NCBI GenBank assembly: GCA_955652265.1
Contig: CATPBD010000103.1
Location: 1 to 12,129 of the forward strand
DNA length: 12,129 bases
Reading direction: 5' to 3'
Origin: an uncultured Gemmatimonadaceae bacterium
Lineage (GTDB): Bacteria > Gemmatimonadota > Gemmatimonadetes > Gemmatimonadales > Gemmatimonadaceae
Positions within the stretch are counted from its first letter, which is position 1, and the number at the start of each line of letters is the position of its first letter. Below the pieces are notes generated by a model, which saw only the letters and a list, made by a program, of their open reading frames with translations, was not told the origin of the DNA and ran no database searches. Made by a program: the position numbers and the translations under genes. Shown piece by piece: positions 1 through 8,161 of this stretch.

Positions 1-174
1 ACGCCCTTGAGCACCGAGGGCAACACGGTCAACTCGGATCATCAGAGCGTAAATCCAGCCACCGATGGTCTGCACGATGATTGCTAGCGCGATCAGGGTC
101 CGGAAAGTATCGCGCGGCAGGAGGGAAGTCGAAAACTGTTCGGGCGGGGAAACAGGCGCGTTCGGGTTTGTCAT
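1..174 (-). CDS. Membrane protein, N-terminal part only (runs off left edge)
   Basis: An open frame begins with ATG at 174 on the minus strand and continues without a stop to the window edge, giving 58 residues. The product starts with a short Pro/Ser-rich cytoplasmic-type tail (about residues 1-20), then a hydrophobic stretch at about residues 24-46 (FRTLIALAIIVQTIGGWIY and on) that reads as one transmembrane helix, then a charged segment. No Shine-Dalgarno sequence is visible upstream. It is divergent from the outer-membrane protein gene at 262, with 87 bases between. An overlapping longer frame starting further right lacks protein-like composition and is not used. I do not recognise the family, and most of the protein lies outside the window, so no function is assigned. 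Confidence 0.6.
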   Translation of the reverse strand, partial: MTNPNAPVSPPEQFSTSLLPRDTFRTLIALAIIVQTIGGWIYALMIRVDRVALGAQGR

Positions 175-261
175 GTCGGTGACATTGGGAATAGTCAGAC
201 AGGTGTGAAGCGGGTTCCATGCCAGCGCTGCACGTTATGATCCCGGCAGTATTATTTGGGG

Positions 262-1029
262 ATGAGACGGCCCAAGCCCGCCCAAGACTTCGCATGGGCC
301 ATCGTGTTCTGCTCAGCTTTTGTGAGTCAGGATCTTCGTGCACAAACCGACGAAATCCAGGTCTACACTGGAGGCGTCGAGGAGCCCGGAAAGTTCAATC
401 TTACGGTTCACGCGAACTACACGCCCCGCGGACAGACGACCGCGAGTTTTCCTGGGGGGATCGTCCCGCAAGGCTCGGTCAACGGTGCATTCGAGTGGGT
501 CTACGGTGTCAGCGACTGGTTCGAGGCGGGAGCGTATCTGCCCGTCTTCACAGTCGCGCGGACCGACAAATTGCTCCTCGACGGCGCGAAGCTGCGCGCG
601 CTCTTCGCTGTGCCCCACGCGGAGCAGCGTCGTTTCTTCTACGGCGTGAACTTCGAGCTCAGTCGTAATTCCCGGGTCTGGGACACGTCGCGATATGCCG
701 GCGAGATTCGACCGATAATCGGCGCGCGATCTGGCCCGTGGGATTTCATCGCGAATCCGATTCTGGACACATCGTTCAACGGGTTCAATCGACTCGATTT
801 CGCCCCTTCAGCCCGCATAGCCCACAATCATGGGGCCGCGTGGGCGGAAGCGGTGGAGTACTACGGTGATTTCGGAGAACTTCGCAGCTTCGGCGAACAG
901 GACCGACGCCTGTTCGCCGTGGCAGATCACGCGGGCAAATTTCTGGACGTTGAAGCGGGGATCGGGTTCGGCTTGATGAAGACTTCGGACAAGGTCGTAC
1001 TCAAGACGATTCTATCGCACACTTTCTGA
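262..1029 (+). CDS. Probable outer-membrane beta-barrel protein, function unknown
   Basis: The 255-residue product starts with a basic n-region (MRRPKP) and a hydrophobic core ending in LRAQ, which reads as a signal peptide cleaved near residue 28. The mature part alternates hydrophobic and polar residues in strand-like stretches (for example KFNLTVHANY, NGAFEWVYGVSDWFEAGAY, RRFFYGVNFEL, FLDVEAGIGFGLM). It ends in phenylalanine, as expected of proteins inserted by the BAM complex. I chose ATG 262; TTG at 256 is the only other upstream start because a stop lies at 238-240. No clear Shine-Dalgarno is present. A TATGAT (236-241) and a TATTAT (250-255) lie just upstream as possible -10 elements. 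Barrel topology is inferred, and the exact family (porin-like or transporter-like) is not recognised. Confidence 0.7.
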   Translation: MRRPKPAQDFAWAIVFCSAFVSQDLRAQTDEIQVYTGGVEEPGKFNLTVHANYTPRGQTTASFPGGIVPQGSVNGAFEWVYGVSDWFEAGAYLPVFTVARTDKLLLDGAKLRALFAVPHAEQRRFFYGVNFELSRNSRVWDTSRYAGEIRPIIGARSGPWDFIANPILDTSFNGFNRLDFAPSARIAHNHGAAWAEAVEYYGDFGELRSFGEQDRRLFAVADHAGKFLDVEAGIGFGLMKTSDKVVLKTILSHTF

Positions 1030-1047
1030 CCGTCGCGCGGTCTTCTT
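1028..1047 (+). terminator. Small hairpin with T-rich tail after the outer-membrane protein gene
   Basis: GACCG (1028-1032) pairs with CGGTC (1038-1042) over a 5-base loop and is followed by TTCTT. It begins inside the stop codon of the upstream gene and lies between two converging genes whose stops are only 20 bases apart. The stem is short, so termination is likely but not certain. It has no T-rich tail in the minus direction. Confidence 0.45.
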
Positions 1048-1049
1048 GA

Positions 1050-3503
1050 TCAGTTCGGGCTCTGGCAACATCCACCAATCGGAGTGCCGGGCGGCAGTTG
1101 GATCACTCCCGTCGTCCTTGGCGGTGCAATTCGCCTATCCAGCCAATTGCGCGTATCGCGTACGACCGCGGCGTTGGCGGCGCGGTCGTCGTTGTCGGTT
1201 GGATTCGAAGCAGCGAGTCTCCCCGCCAAACGGTTCAGATGATTTTCCGCCATGGCTCGTGCATCCGGAGTGGCGCGTGGGTTGGCGGCGAGACCAAGTA
1301 GAGCATCGACGACGGATCGACGCGCCGCGCGGCGAAGCCCCGCCTCATACGGGGTCGAAGCCTTCGCAGTCCCGTACACGGACTCGATCATCGTGCCCAT
1401 GACTTCATCGGCGGATGGCGCGGCCGCGTTGCGCGCATGAAACGCGACCAGTCGCTCGACTCTCTCGGGCTGCAGAAGACCATCGGCTACGTAGCTGCTC
1501 AGGGCGCTGGCGACCGCCAGCGGATCGAAGACGATGCCAGCGGGTGAGCCGAACGTCCAACCACCGCTGAACCCGTAGGGCGACGGCGGAAGCTTGGCGA
1601 GAATGCGCTCCGGAATCGCGAGCGCCTTCGGCTGAATGGTCGCGAGCAACGCGGTGAGCGCCTCACGCTGCCTGGCTGGGTCGACGATCCTGGCCGGGAC
1701 CTGCGCATCGCCGCGCAGCGCAAACGTGTAATCCATCCCACCGACCGCCTTGATGGCGGCTTCTATCGCGTAGCGATGATGGAGGTACACCGGCACCAGA
1801 CGCTCGTTGAGCAGCCACATCGGATCGCCGGTCGCGATCACGCTCTCGTCGAACTTGGCGAGGAGCACATCACGGACGGCGCTCTGTCGCTCGAGCTCCT
1901 TCACCGCGTCATCTCCGTTCAGCCACCGTGTGGCCTCGGGAACCACACCCGCGTCCGCGTCGCGGTCTGACAGGAAGCGAATACCCCTGGCGAGGGCATC
2001 GCGCATCAAACTACTCAGACCACCCGTCTCTTCCGCGGGCGAGGCGTACTGGGTATAGGCGTAGCGAATAACGAGCGTGTCGTACGCGCCCGTACCAGAT
2101 CGCCAGGCGCTGGAGACATCGATCGTGCCGTCCTTTCGCAGCCTTACGAGTGGTCCCGGGTAGTCCATCACGCTGGCTCGTCCATAGGCGTGCGCGATGT
2201 AGTTATGGGCGAGTCCGAGCGTGTGCCCGATCTCGTGCGCGATATGTTGGCGGCGGCGCGACATCGTGAACTCTGTTCCGTTCACTTTAGGATCCAGCGA
2301 AGTGATCCAGTCCTGTGTCGCGTTGTCAGTCGCCGGCTCGAGGCCGGCGAAGATGTTGTAGTCCGTGATGGAGCGATACGCGTCCATTTTCAGCACTGCC
2401 TTGATGATCTCGCCTGTGCGCGGATCGGCGAACGACTGTCCGACGGAGAAACCAGGATCGCTCCGGTGCACCCATTGAATCACGGAGTAACGCGCATCCA
2501 TTGGATCGACGCTGTCCGGAAGATCTTCGACCCGGAACGCATTTCTGAAACCGGCCGCCTCGAGCGTCTTGTTCCACCAGCTCGCGCCCTCTTTGAACGC
2601 CGCCCGGTACGGCTCGGGGACGCCGCGATCGAGGTAATAGACGAGTGGCTTCACAGGCTCGGAGACGGCGGCGGTGGGGTCCTTCTTCTCGAGACGCCAC
2701 CGCTCGAGCCATCGCACCTCAGGCTGGCGGTTGAACGGCCGCGAAAAGTCATAGAAGGGCGTCCAGAAAATCCCGACGCGTGGATCGAAAGCGCGAGGCT
2801 TGTAGTTGTCGTCCGGCAATTCGACGAAGGAATGATGCTCGCGGAGCGTGAGCGCGCGGGGATCCGGCGTATGCCGAGCCACATCGGCTCCGGGCGCATC
2901 GCTCTCGAATGTGAGGAGTACCTCGACCTCGGTGTTCTTCGGAAACGCTTTCGTGCGCGGCGGGTAGATCGCGCTCCTGCTCCGGTCGAGTCGGAAGACG
3001 CCTTGCTGCGATGTCTGCAACGCGCCGCGGACATCGAAGACGTCCTGGAGGACGAAGTCACTCGCGTCGATCAGGATTTTCCCACCGTCCTCCGCGAGGA
3101 TCGGAAACGAGGCGAGCACCGAGCTCGCGAAGGATTCCTCCACGGCGCGTGCTTCGACGGTGTCGCGCAACGCGCGGAAGCGAAGATTGCGGCGGACCAG
3201 GAAAAGGCGTGGGCCGAACCGCTGGAACCTGACGACCGCTTCATCGCCGGTTGTGCCGCGATCGAGACCCCGGTCGTTCGAGCCAAGTCCGGTCGACAGC
3301 GAGTAGAGGTAGAGAAAATCCTGGTCGACACGAGCGACTTCCAAAAGGAGTTGTCCGGAGCGCTCGTCAAAGTAAAAAGGAATGAACCCGGCGCGGCGAT
3401 CGAGACCGACCGTTTGCTGCGCCCAGGTTCGCGGCGGAGCTTGTTGCCCGAGCGCGGTCGAGCCCAGCGTTGTCACGGAAGCGGCGAGAAGGATGTATCT
3501 CAT
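1050..3503 (-). CDS. Secreted zinc-dependent metalloprotease (DUF5117/DUF4953 type, metzincin-like)
   Basis: The product has 817 residues if started at ATG 3503. That start gives a clean signal peptide (MRYILLAASVTTLGSTALG, cleavage near residue 19-20). The frame stays open up to 3629, but the extra residues look non-native and would almost reach into sufU. The catalytic motif HEIGHTLGLAH holds zinc ligands H423, H427 and H433 and catalytic E424. A Met-turn follows at SVMDYP (M446). This HExxHxxGxxH plus Met-turn layout is that of metzincins. The long region before it (DQDFLYLYSLSTGLGSNDRGLDRG, VVRFQRFGPRLFLVRRN) matches the character of the DUF5117/DUF5118 N-terminal regions found with DUF4953 peptidases in Bacteroidota and Gemmatimonadota, from memory of the family. 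It probably acts in the periplasm or outside the cell; the substrate is unknown. No Shine-Dalgarno is evident. The gene follows sufU by 68 bases on the same strand but is functionally unrelated. Confidence 0.9.
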   Translation of the reverse strand: MRYILLAASVTTLGSTALGQQAPPRTWAQQTVGLDRRAGFIPFYFDERSGQLLLEVARVDQDFLYLYSLSTGLGSNDRGLDRGTTGDEAVVRFQRFGPRLFLVRRNLRFRALRDTVEARAVEESFASSVLASFPILAEDGGKILIDASDFVLQDVFDVRGALQTSQQGVFRLDRSRSAIYPPRTKAFPKNTEVEVLLTFESDAPGADVARHTPDPRALTLREHHSFVELPDDNYKPRAFDPRVGIFWTPFYDFSRPFNRQPEVRWLERWRLEKKDPTAAVSEPVKPLVYYLDRGVPEPYRAAFKEGASWWNKTLEAAGFRNAFRVEDLPDSVDPMDARYSVIQWVHRSDPGFSVGQSFADPRTGEIIKAVLKMDAYRSITDYNIFAGLEPATDNATQDWITSLDPKVNGTEFTMSRRRQHIAHEIGHTLGLAHNYIAHAYGRASVMDYPGPLVRLRKDGTIDVSSAWRSGTGAYDTLVIRYAYTQYASPAEETGGLSSLMRDALARGIRFLSDRDADAGVVPEATRWLNGDDAVKELERQSAVRDVLLAKFDESVIATGDPMWLLNERLVPVYLHHRYAIEAAIKAVGGMDYTFALRGDAQVPARIVDPARQREALTALLATIQPKALAIPERILAKLPPSPYGFSGGWTFGSPAGIVFDPLAVASALSSYVADGLLQPERVERLVAFHARNAAAPSADEVMGTMIESVYGTAKASTPYEAGLRRAARRSVVDALLGLAANPRATPDARAMAENHLNRLAGRLAASNPTDNDDRAANAAVVRDTRNWLDRRIAPPRTTGVIQLPPGTPIGGCCQSPN

Positions 3504-3571
3504 GACACGCGAATATGCTGGCGGGGACATGTCGCCATCAATGAGCAGAGTCGCTAAACAGCTCCCACCAG

Positions 3572-4051
3572 CTATGAAGCTCTCTCCGCCAGCGCGCTCT
3601 CCAATGCGTTCCACGCCAACAGCGCGCATTTCACCCGCGCGGGGAATCTCGCGACGCCGGAAAGCGCGCGAAGCGAGCCGAGCCGGGAGTCATCGGCGTC
3701 CGGGGCGTTGCCGAGCATCAAATCCCGGAATTGCTTCCTGATCGCGTTGATCTCTTCCGTGCTCTTGCCCTTCACCAGCTGTGTCATCATCGATGCAGAG
3801 GCTTGCGAGATGGAGCAGCCGCGACCTGAGAACTTGAGATCGCTCACTCCATCGCCGTTGAACGCCACCTGCAAAGCGATCTCGTCACCGCAGAGAGGAT
3901 TTCTCATCTCTATGGTCGCGTCGGCCTTCTCGAGCGCGCCCTTGTTGCGCGGACGGCGGTAGTGATCGAGGATGATCTCCTGGTAGAGTGCGGCGACCTC
4001 CGCCGAGTTCTCGGGCCGGGACCTGCGCGCTTCGGTCAATGGATCGCTCAT
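3572..4051 (-). CDS. sufU: SufU, sulfur relay / Fe-S assembly protein
   Basis: This 159-residue member of the IscU/SufU fold accepts sulfur from the SufS persulfide and passes it toward SufBCD. The conserved ligands are present: C54 and D56 in NPLCGDE, C79 in GRGCSISQAS, and C142 in ARVKCALLAW. The segment between C79 and C142 contains the roughly 20-residue insertion (around GKSTEEINAIRKQFRDLMLG) that separates SufU from IscU. The HYRRPRNKG motif near residue 30 is typical. The N-terminus is about 14 residues longer than usual for the family. The ATG overlaps the sufS stop in an ATGA (4048-4051), so the two are probably translationally coupled. It is the last gene of the leftward half-operon. 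Known SufU proteins bind zinc through these residues and act mainly as a sulfur transferase rather than a scaffold. Confidence 0.95.
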   Translation of the reverse strand: MSDPLTEARRSRPENSAEVAALYQEIILDHYRRPRNKGALEKADATIEMRNPLCGDEIALQVAFNGDGVSDLKFSGRGCSISQASASMMTQLVKGKSTEEINAIRKQFRDLMLGNAPDADDSRLGSLRALSGVARFPARVKCALLAWNALESALAERAS

Positions 4052-5262
4052 GTCGGAACGTACCCGAAGATTTCGCGCGCCTTCATGATTCCCGAGACCA
4101 GCGCGTCAATGTCGCGTTCGTCGTTGTAGACGTAGAACGACGCGCGCGCCGTGGCGACGACCTTGAGCCGGCGCATCAATGGCTGCGCGCAGTGATGTCC
4201 CGCGCGAATGCACACGCCTTCGCCATCGAGTATCGTCGCCAGATCGTGAGGGTGAACGTCGGACATAGTGAAGCTCAGGACTCCGCTCCGCGCGCTCGGC
4301 AGTGGGCCATAGATCTCCAGTCCATCAATCGACTCGAGGCGCCGCTGCGCAGTCGACATCAGGGATCGCTCGTGCTCGAGCACTCGATCCATCCCAATGC
4401 GATCCAGATAATCAACGGCGGCCGCCAGGCCCACCGCGTCAGCCGCGTTCGGTGTTCCCGCCTCGAACTTGTACGGCAGCACGTTCCAGGTCGTGCGCTC
4501 ATCACCGACGAACTCGATCATGTCGCCGCCGGTCTGATAAGGCGGCATCTTCTCCAGCAGCTCACGCTTTCCGATCAATCCGCCCAGGCCCATCGGCCCA
4601 AGCATCTTGTGGCCGCTAAAAGCGTAGAAGTCGACGCCGAGCGAATCGAACGAAACGGGAAAGTGCGGAGCGCTCTGCGCGCCATCGCAAACAGTGATCG
4701 CGTACGTGTTGCTGCGAACCAGTCGCACTATCTCGTCGACTGGGTTGATCGTTCCCAGCGCGTTGGAGACGTGATTGAACGCTACGACCTTTGTTTTCGG
4801 AGTGAGCAACCCGCGCAGGCAATCGAGGTCGAGCCGTCCGTCTGCGGTCAGCTCGCACACCCTGAGCTTTGCATGCTTCTCCAGCGCCAGCTGCTGCCAC
4901 GGGACGAAGTTCGCGTGATGGTCCAGCGCTGTAATCACGATCTCGTCGCCGCGCGAGATGTTGGCGCGCCCCCATGAAGCAACGACGAGATTCAGAGCTT
5001 CCGTGGTCCCGCGCGTGAAGATCAGGCAGTCCGAGTCCTTAACTCCGAGAAAGCGCGCGATTCGAAAACGCGACTGGTGATACCGTTCGGTCGCGCGCAC
5101 GGACAGCGCGTACGCGCCCCGATGCGGGTTTGCGTTGCTCGTCTCGTAGAAATCGCGGATCGCCTCGAGTACGACTTTTGGCTTCTGTGAGGTTGCGGCC
5201 GAGTCCAGGTAGTGAAGACCAGGATCGTTGGCGAGGAGGGGGAAATCGGCGCGCAGATTCAC
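4048..5262 (-). CDS. sufS: SufS, group II cysteine desulfurase
   Basis: This 404-residue PLP enzyme converts L-cysteine to alanine and carries the sulfur as a persulfide for cluster assembly. The PLP lysine is K219 in FSGHKMLGP, and the persulfide cysteine is C358 in RAGHHCAQPLM. DSAATSQKP near the start and TRGTTEALN at 83-91 are typical of the SufS group, and the length is normal. H339 in the HPHD motif lies 19 residues before the catalytic cysteine, the position of the histidine that swaps onto the SufU zinc in the Bacillus subtilis SufS-SufU pair; this fits the adjacent sufU. The start is GTG at 5262, overlapping the Rieske stop in a GTGA. It overlaps sufU by 4 bases at the other end. The three genes read as one leftward unit. 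Confidence 0.97.
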   Translation of the reverse strand: MNLRADFPLLANDPGLHYLDSAATSQKPKVVLEAIRDFYETSNANPHRGAYALSVRATERYHQSRFRIARFLGVKDSDCLIFTRGTTEALNLVVASWGRANISRGDEIVITALDHHANFVPWQQLALEKHAKLRVCELTADGRLDLDCLRGLLTPKTKVVAFNHVSNALGTINPVDEIVRLVRSNTYAITVCDGAQSAPHFPVSFDSLGVDFYAFSGHKMLGPMGLGGLIGKRELLEKMPPYQTGGDMIEFVGDERTTWNVLPYKFEAGTPNAADAVGLAAAVDYLDRIGMDRVLEHERSLMSTAQRRLESIDGLEIYGPLPSARSGVLSFTMSDVHPHDLATILDGEGVCIRAGHHCAQPLMRRLKVVATARASFYVYNDERDIDALVSGIMKAREIFGYVPT

Positions 5263-5666
5263 TTCACACGCACCGTCGACGCCACGTATTTCCCGTCGAT
5301 TCGTTCGCAGCGGGGACCAACAAGAATCGTGTCGCCCTCGAGCCGCACCATGAACACCGGCAACGGGCTCGTAGCTGGATCCTGCTTCACCTCACCCGTC
5401 CTGCAGTCGTATCGCGCTCCGTGCCACGCGCACTGAAGCGTCCCATTTTCGAGCAAGTCGCCTTGCGACATCGAGAAATGCTGGTGGGTACAGATATCGC
5501 TCAAAGCGGAGATCTCGCCATTCTGCCGCACCAGGCAGATTGCGTCACCGGTCGAACGCACGCGTTGCAGGACGGCTCCCTCGGCAAGCTCTTGGAGAGA
5601 GGCAACTGCTTCGAATGCGGATTCTTGGTCTGCTCTAATGTATGGAAGCCCGCTCGCTGCGCACAT
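5259..5666 (-). CDS. Rieske [2Fe-2S] ferredoxin-like protein in the suf cluster
   Basis: This 135-residue single-domain Rieske protein has the cluster ligands C59 and H61 in ICTHQHF and C79 and H82 in QCAWHGARYD. The C-terminal part (SPLPVFMVRLEGDTILVG) is the usual closing strand region. There is no signal peptide or membrane segment, so it is soluble and cytoplasmic, like the ferredoxins of NirD/dioxygenase type. ATG 5666 is the only standard start upstream of the fold, and its Shine-Dalgarno is weak. It is first in the leftward half-operon, overlapping sufS by 4 bases. Rieske genes occur in suf clusters of Actinobacteria and others. The likely role is electron supply to cluster assembly or being an early client; this is inference. 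Confidence 0.92.
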   Translation of the reverse strand: MCAASGLPYIRADQESAFEAVASLQELAEGAVLQRVRSTGDAICLVRQNGEISALSDICTHQHFSMSQGDLLENGTLQCAWHGARYDCRTGEVKQDPATSPLPVFMVRLEGDTILVGPRCERIDGKYVASTVRVK

Positions 5667-5714
5667 TTCTGAACCGCGTAAGTGCTGACGCTACAAGAAC
5701 ATAAGTCTCATCGG

Positions 5715-5727
5715 AGTCAGCTTGACT
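5715..5727. promoter_or_regulatory. 13-bp palindrome over the sufB -35 (candidate operator)
   Basis: AGTCA-GCT-TGACT is a perfect 5-bp inverted repeat centred at 5721. It overlaps the -35 hexamer TTGACT (5722-5727) of the predicted sufB promoter and is near the middle of the 125-bp divergent region. A repressor bound here would block sufB and might also affect the leftward genes. It does not match the IscR or cyanobacterial SufR sites I know, so the regulator is unknown. Confidence 0.4.
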
Positions 5728-5750
5728 ATCCCGACAGAATTGCTTTAGAT
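5722..5750 (+). promoter_or_regulatory. Sigma70-like promoter for sufBCD
   Basis: TTGACT (5722-5727, 5 of 6 consensus) and TTAGAT (5745-5750, weak -10) are separated by 17 bases. They would start transcription near 5757 and give a leader of about 35 bases to the sufB ATG. No comparably good promoter is seen for the leftward Rieske-sufS-sufU unit; TATGTT (5698-5703, minus strand) is a weak -10 candidate without a -35. Confidence 0.5.
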
Positions 5751-5758
5751 TGAATCTA
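5746..5758. promoter_or_regulatory. 13-bp perfect palindrome over the sufB -10 and start site (candidate operator)
   Basis: TAGATT-G-AATCTA has perfect 6-bp arms and is centred at 5752. It covers most of the predicted -10 hexamer and the expected transcription start. Its centre is 31 bp, about three helical turns, from the other palindrome at 5715-5727. The AT-rich arms stand out from the surrounding GC-rich DNA. Binding here would be expected to repress sufB; this is inference. Confidence 0.45.
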
Positions 5759-5780
5759 CGAAGGGAAGTATAGAAACGCC

Positions 5781-5786
5781 AAGGAG
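5781..5786 (+). promoter_or_regulatory. Strong ribosome binding site of sufB
   Basis: AAGGAG lies 5 bases before ATG 5792. It is the only strong site found in the rightward unit except the one before sufD, and it fixes the sufB start. Confidence 0.8.
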
Positions 5787-5791
5787 TTGGA

Positions 5792-7228
<1,437 letters not shown>

Positions 7229-7242
7229 TTCACTGACACCCA

Positions 7243-7410
7243 ATGGCCTCACGCAATCTCATCGACAGAGTCCGCGCTGCCTGGGCTTGGCTCCGTTCCG
7301 GACCCAGAACGCCGGGATATCCCTTCACGGCAAACTGGACGCTCTTCAGTCAGGCCGTGTACGCGATTCAAACAACATTCAATCACTGGTTTCGTGCTAG
7401 AAATAAATGA
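7243..7410 (+). CDS. Possible 55-residue small ORF between sufB and sufC
   Basis: ATG 7243 opens a 55-codon frame ending at TGA 7408-7410, 17 bases inside sufC. The peptide would be basic and aromatic, with four Trp (14, 16, 32, 49), two arginine-rich stretches and no clear signal or membrane helix. It nearly fills the sufB-sufC gap, and ribosomes ending here could reach the sufC GTG, which has no Shine-Dalgarno of its own. Against it: no Shine-Dalgarno, and by hand count GC at codon positions 1/2/3 is roughly 48/59/57 percent, not the pattern of a GC-rich gene. It may be a chance frame. I recognise no family. Confidence 0.25.
   Translation: MASRNLIDRVRAAWAWLRSGPRTPGYPFTANWTLFSQAVYAIQTTFNHWFRARNK
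7281..7307 (+). other. RNA hairpin in the sufB-sufC gap
   Basis: CTGGG (7281-7285) pairs with CCCAG (7303-7307), and the inner TCCG (7292-7295) pairs with CGGA (7299-7302) around a 3-base loop. A 6-base bulge lies on the 5' side. No T tract follows, so it is not a standard terminator. It could protect or mark a processing point between the sufB and sufCD parts of the transcript; this is inference. Confidence 0.35.
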
Positions 7411-8161
7411 TCTTCACGCCGGAATAGGCGATCGGGAAATACTTCGTGGAATTACTCTCAGGGTTAATGCCGGAGAGGTGCACGCTGTCATGGGGCCGAA
7501 TGGCTCCGGCAAATCGACGCTGGCGCAGGTGCTGGCGGGGAATCCGACGTACGAAGTCACGCGGGGCACCGTCAGCTACAACGGGCAGAATCTCCTCGAA
7601 ATGGACCCCGAGGTGAGAGCGCAGAACGGAATCTTTCTCGCGTTCCAGTATCCCGTAGAAATCCCCGGCGTCTCCATCGCCTACTTCCTCCGTTCGGCGT
7701 ACAACGAGATTCGCAAAGCGAACGGGATGGAAGAAATCGATCCACTCGAATTCCTCGATCTGGTCGAAGACAAGCTAAAGCTCGTCGACATGGATCAGGC
7801 GTTGCTCTCGCGCTCGGTGAATCAGGGATTCTCGGGCGGCGAGAAAAAGCGAAACGAGATATTCCAGATGGCAGTGCTCTCGCCGCGACTGGCGATCCTC
7901 GACGAGACCGATTCGGGACTCGACATCGACGCGCTGCGCATCGTCGCGCAGGGAGTCAACACGCTGCGCTCGCCCGAGAACGCCACGATCGTGGTCACCC
8001 ACTACCAGCGCCTGCTCAACTACATCGTGCCCGACTTCGTACACGTGATCGCGAACGGCCGCATCGTGAAGTCGGGAGGCAAGGAACTCGCGTTCGAGCT
8101 CGAGGAGAAGGGTTACGACTGGCTACAGAACGTCGGCGCGGATGCGGGAGCAGCCGCTTGA
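7394..8161 (+). CDS. sufC: SufC, ABC-type ATPase of the SUF complex
   Basis: This 255-residue soluble ABC ATPase dimerises within SufBC2D to drive the conformational change that exposes the assembly site. Walker A is GPNGSGKST with K40, the signature is FSGGEKKRNEI, Walker B ends in LDE with catalytic E171 (D170 before it), and the switch histidine is H203 in VVTHYQ. These positions equal the E. coli numbering. The GTG at 7394 gives the family's usual N-terminus (MLEI). No ATG, GTG or TTG lies upstream in frame before the sufB stop, and no Shine-Dalgarno is visible in the 20 bases before it. The sufB and sufC frames are the same, and the gap between them is open in that frame. The stop overlaps the sufD start. 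Confidence 0.97.
   Translation: MLEINDLHAGIGDREILRGITLRVNAGEVHAVMGPNGSGKSTLAQVLAGNPTYEVTRGTVSYNGQNLLEMDPEVRAQNGIFLAFQYPVEIPGVSIAYFLRSAYNEIRKANGMEEIDPLEFLDLVEDKLKLVDMDQALLSRSVNQGFSGGEKKRNEIFQMAVLSPRLAILDETDSGLDIDALRIVAQGVNTLRSPENATIVVTHYQRLLNYIVPDFVHVIANGRIVKSGGKELAFELEEKGYDWLQNVGADAGAAA

Noticed and set aside
29..343. 104-codon minus-strand frame at the left edge
   Set aside because: Its composition is not protein-like, and it overlaps in another frame the open-ended membrane protein starting at 174, which has a clear transmembrane helix.
2190..3557. Open frame of 455 codons on the plus strand, opposite the metalloprotease
   Set aside because: It is antisense to a gene with clear zinc-site motifs and signal peptide. 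Its product is rich in Arg, Glu and Val without domains, as expected of an antisense frame in GC-rich DNA.
3504..3629. Upstream extension of the metalloprotease frame
   Set aside because: The extra 42 residues come before a perfect signal peptide, which must be N-terminal. The extension would also overlap or crowd sufU.
3988..4977. Open frame of 329 codons opposite sufS
   Set aside because: It is antisense to sufS with no recognisable domain; the opposite strand has the full catalytic residues.
5769..5774. TATAGA just before sufB as a -10 box
   Set aside because: No -35 is found at suitable spacing, and the upstream TTGACT-17-TTAGAT pair is better.
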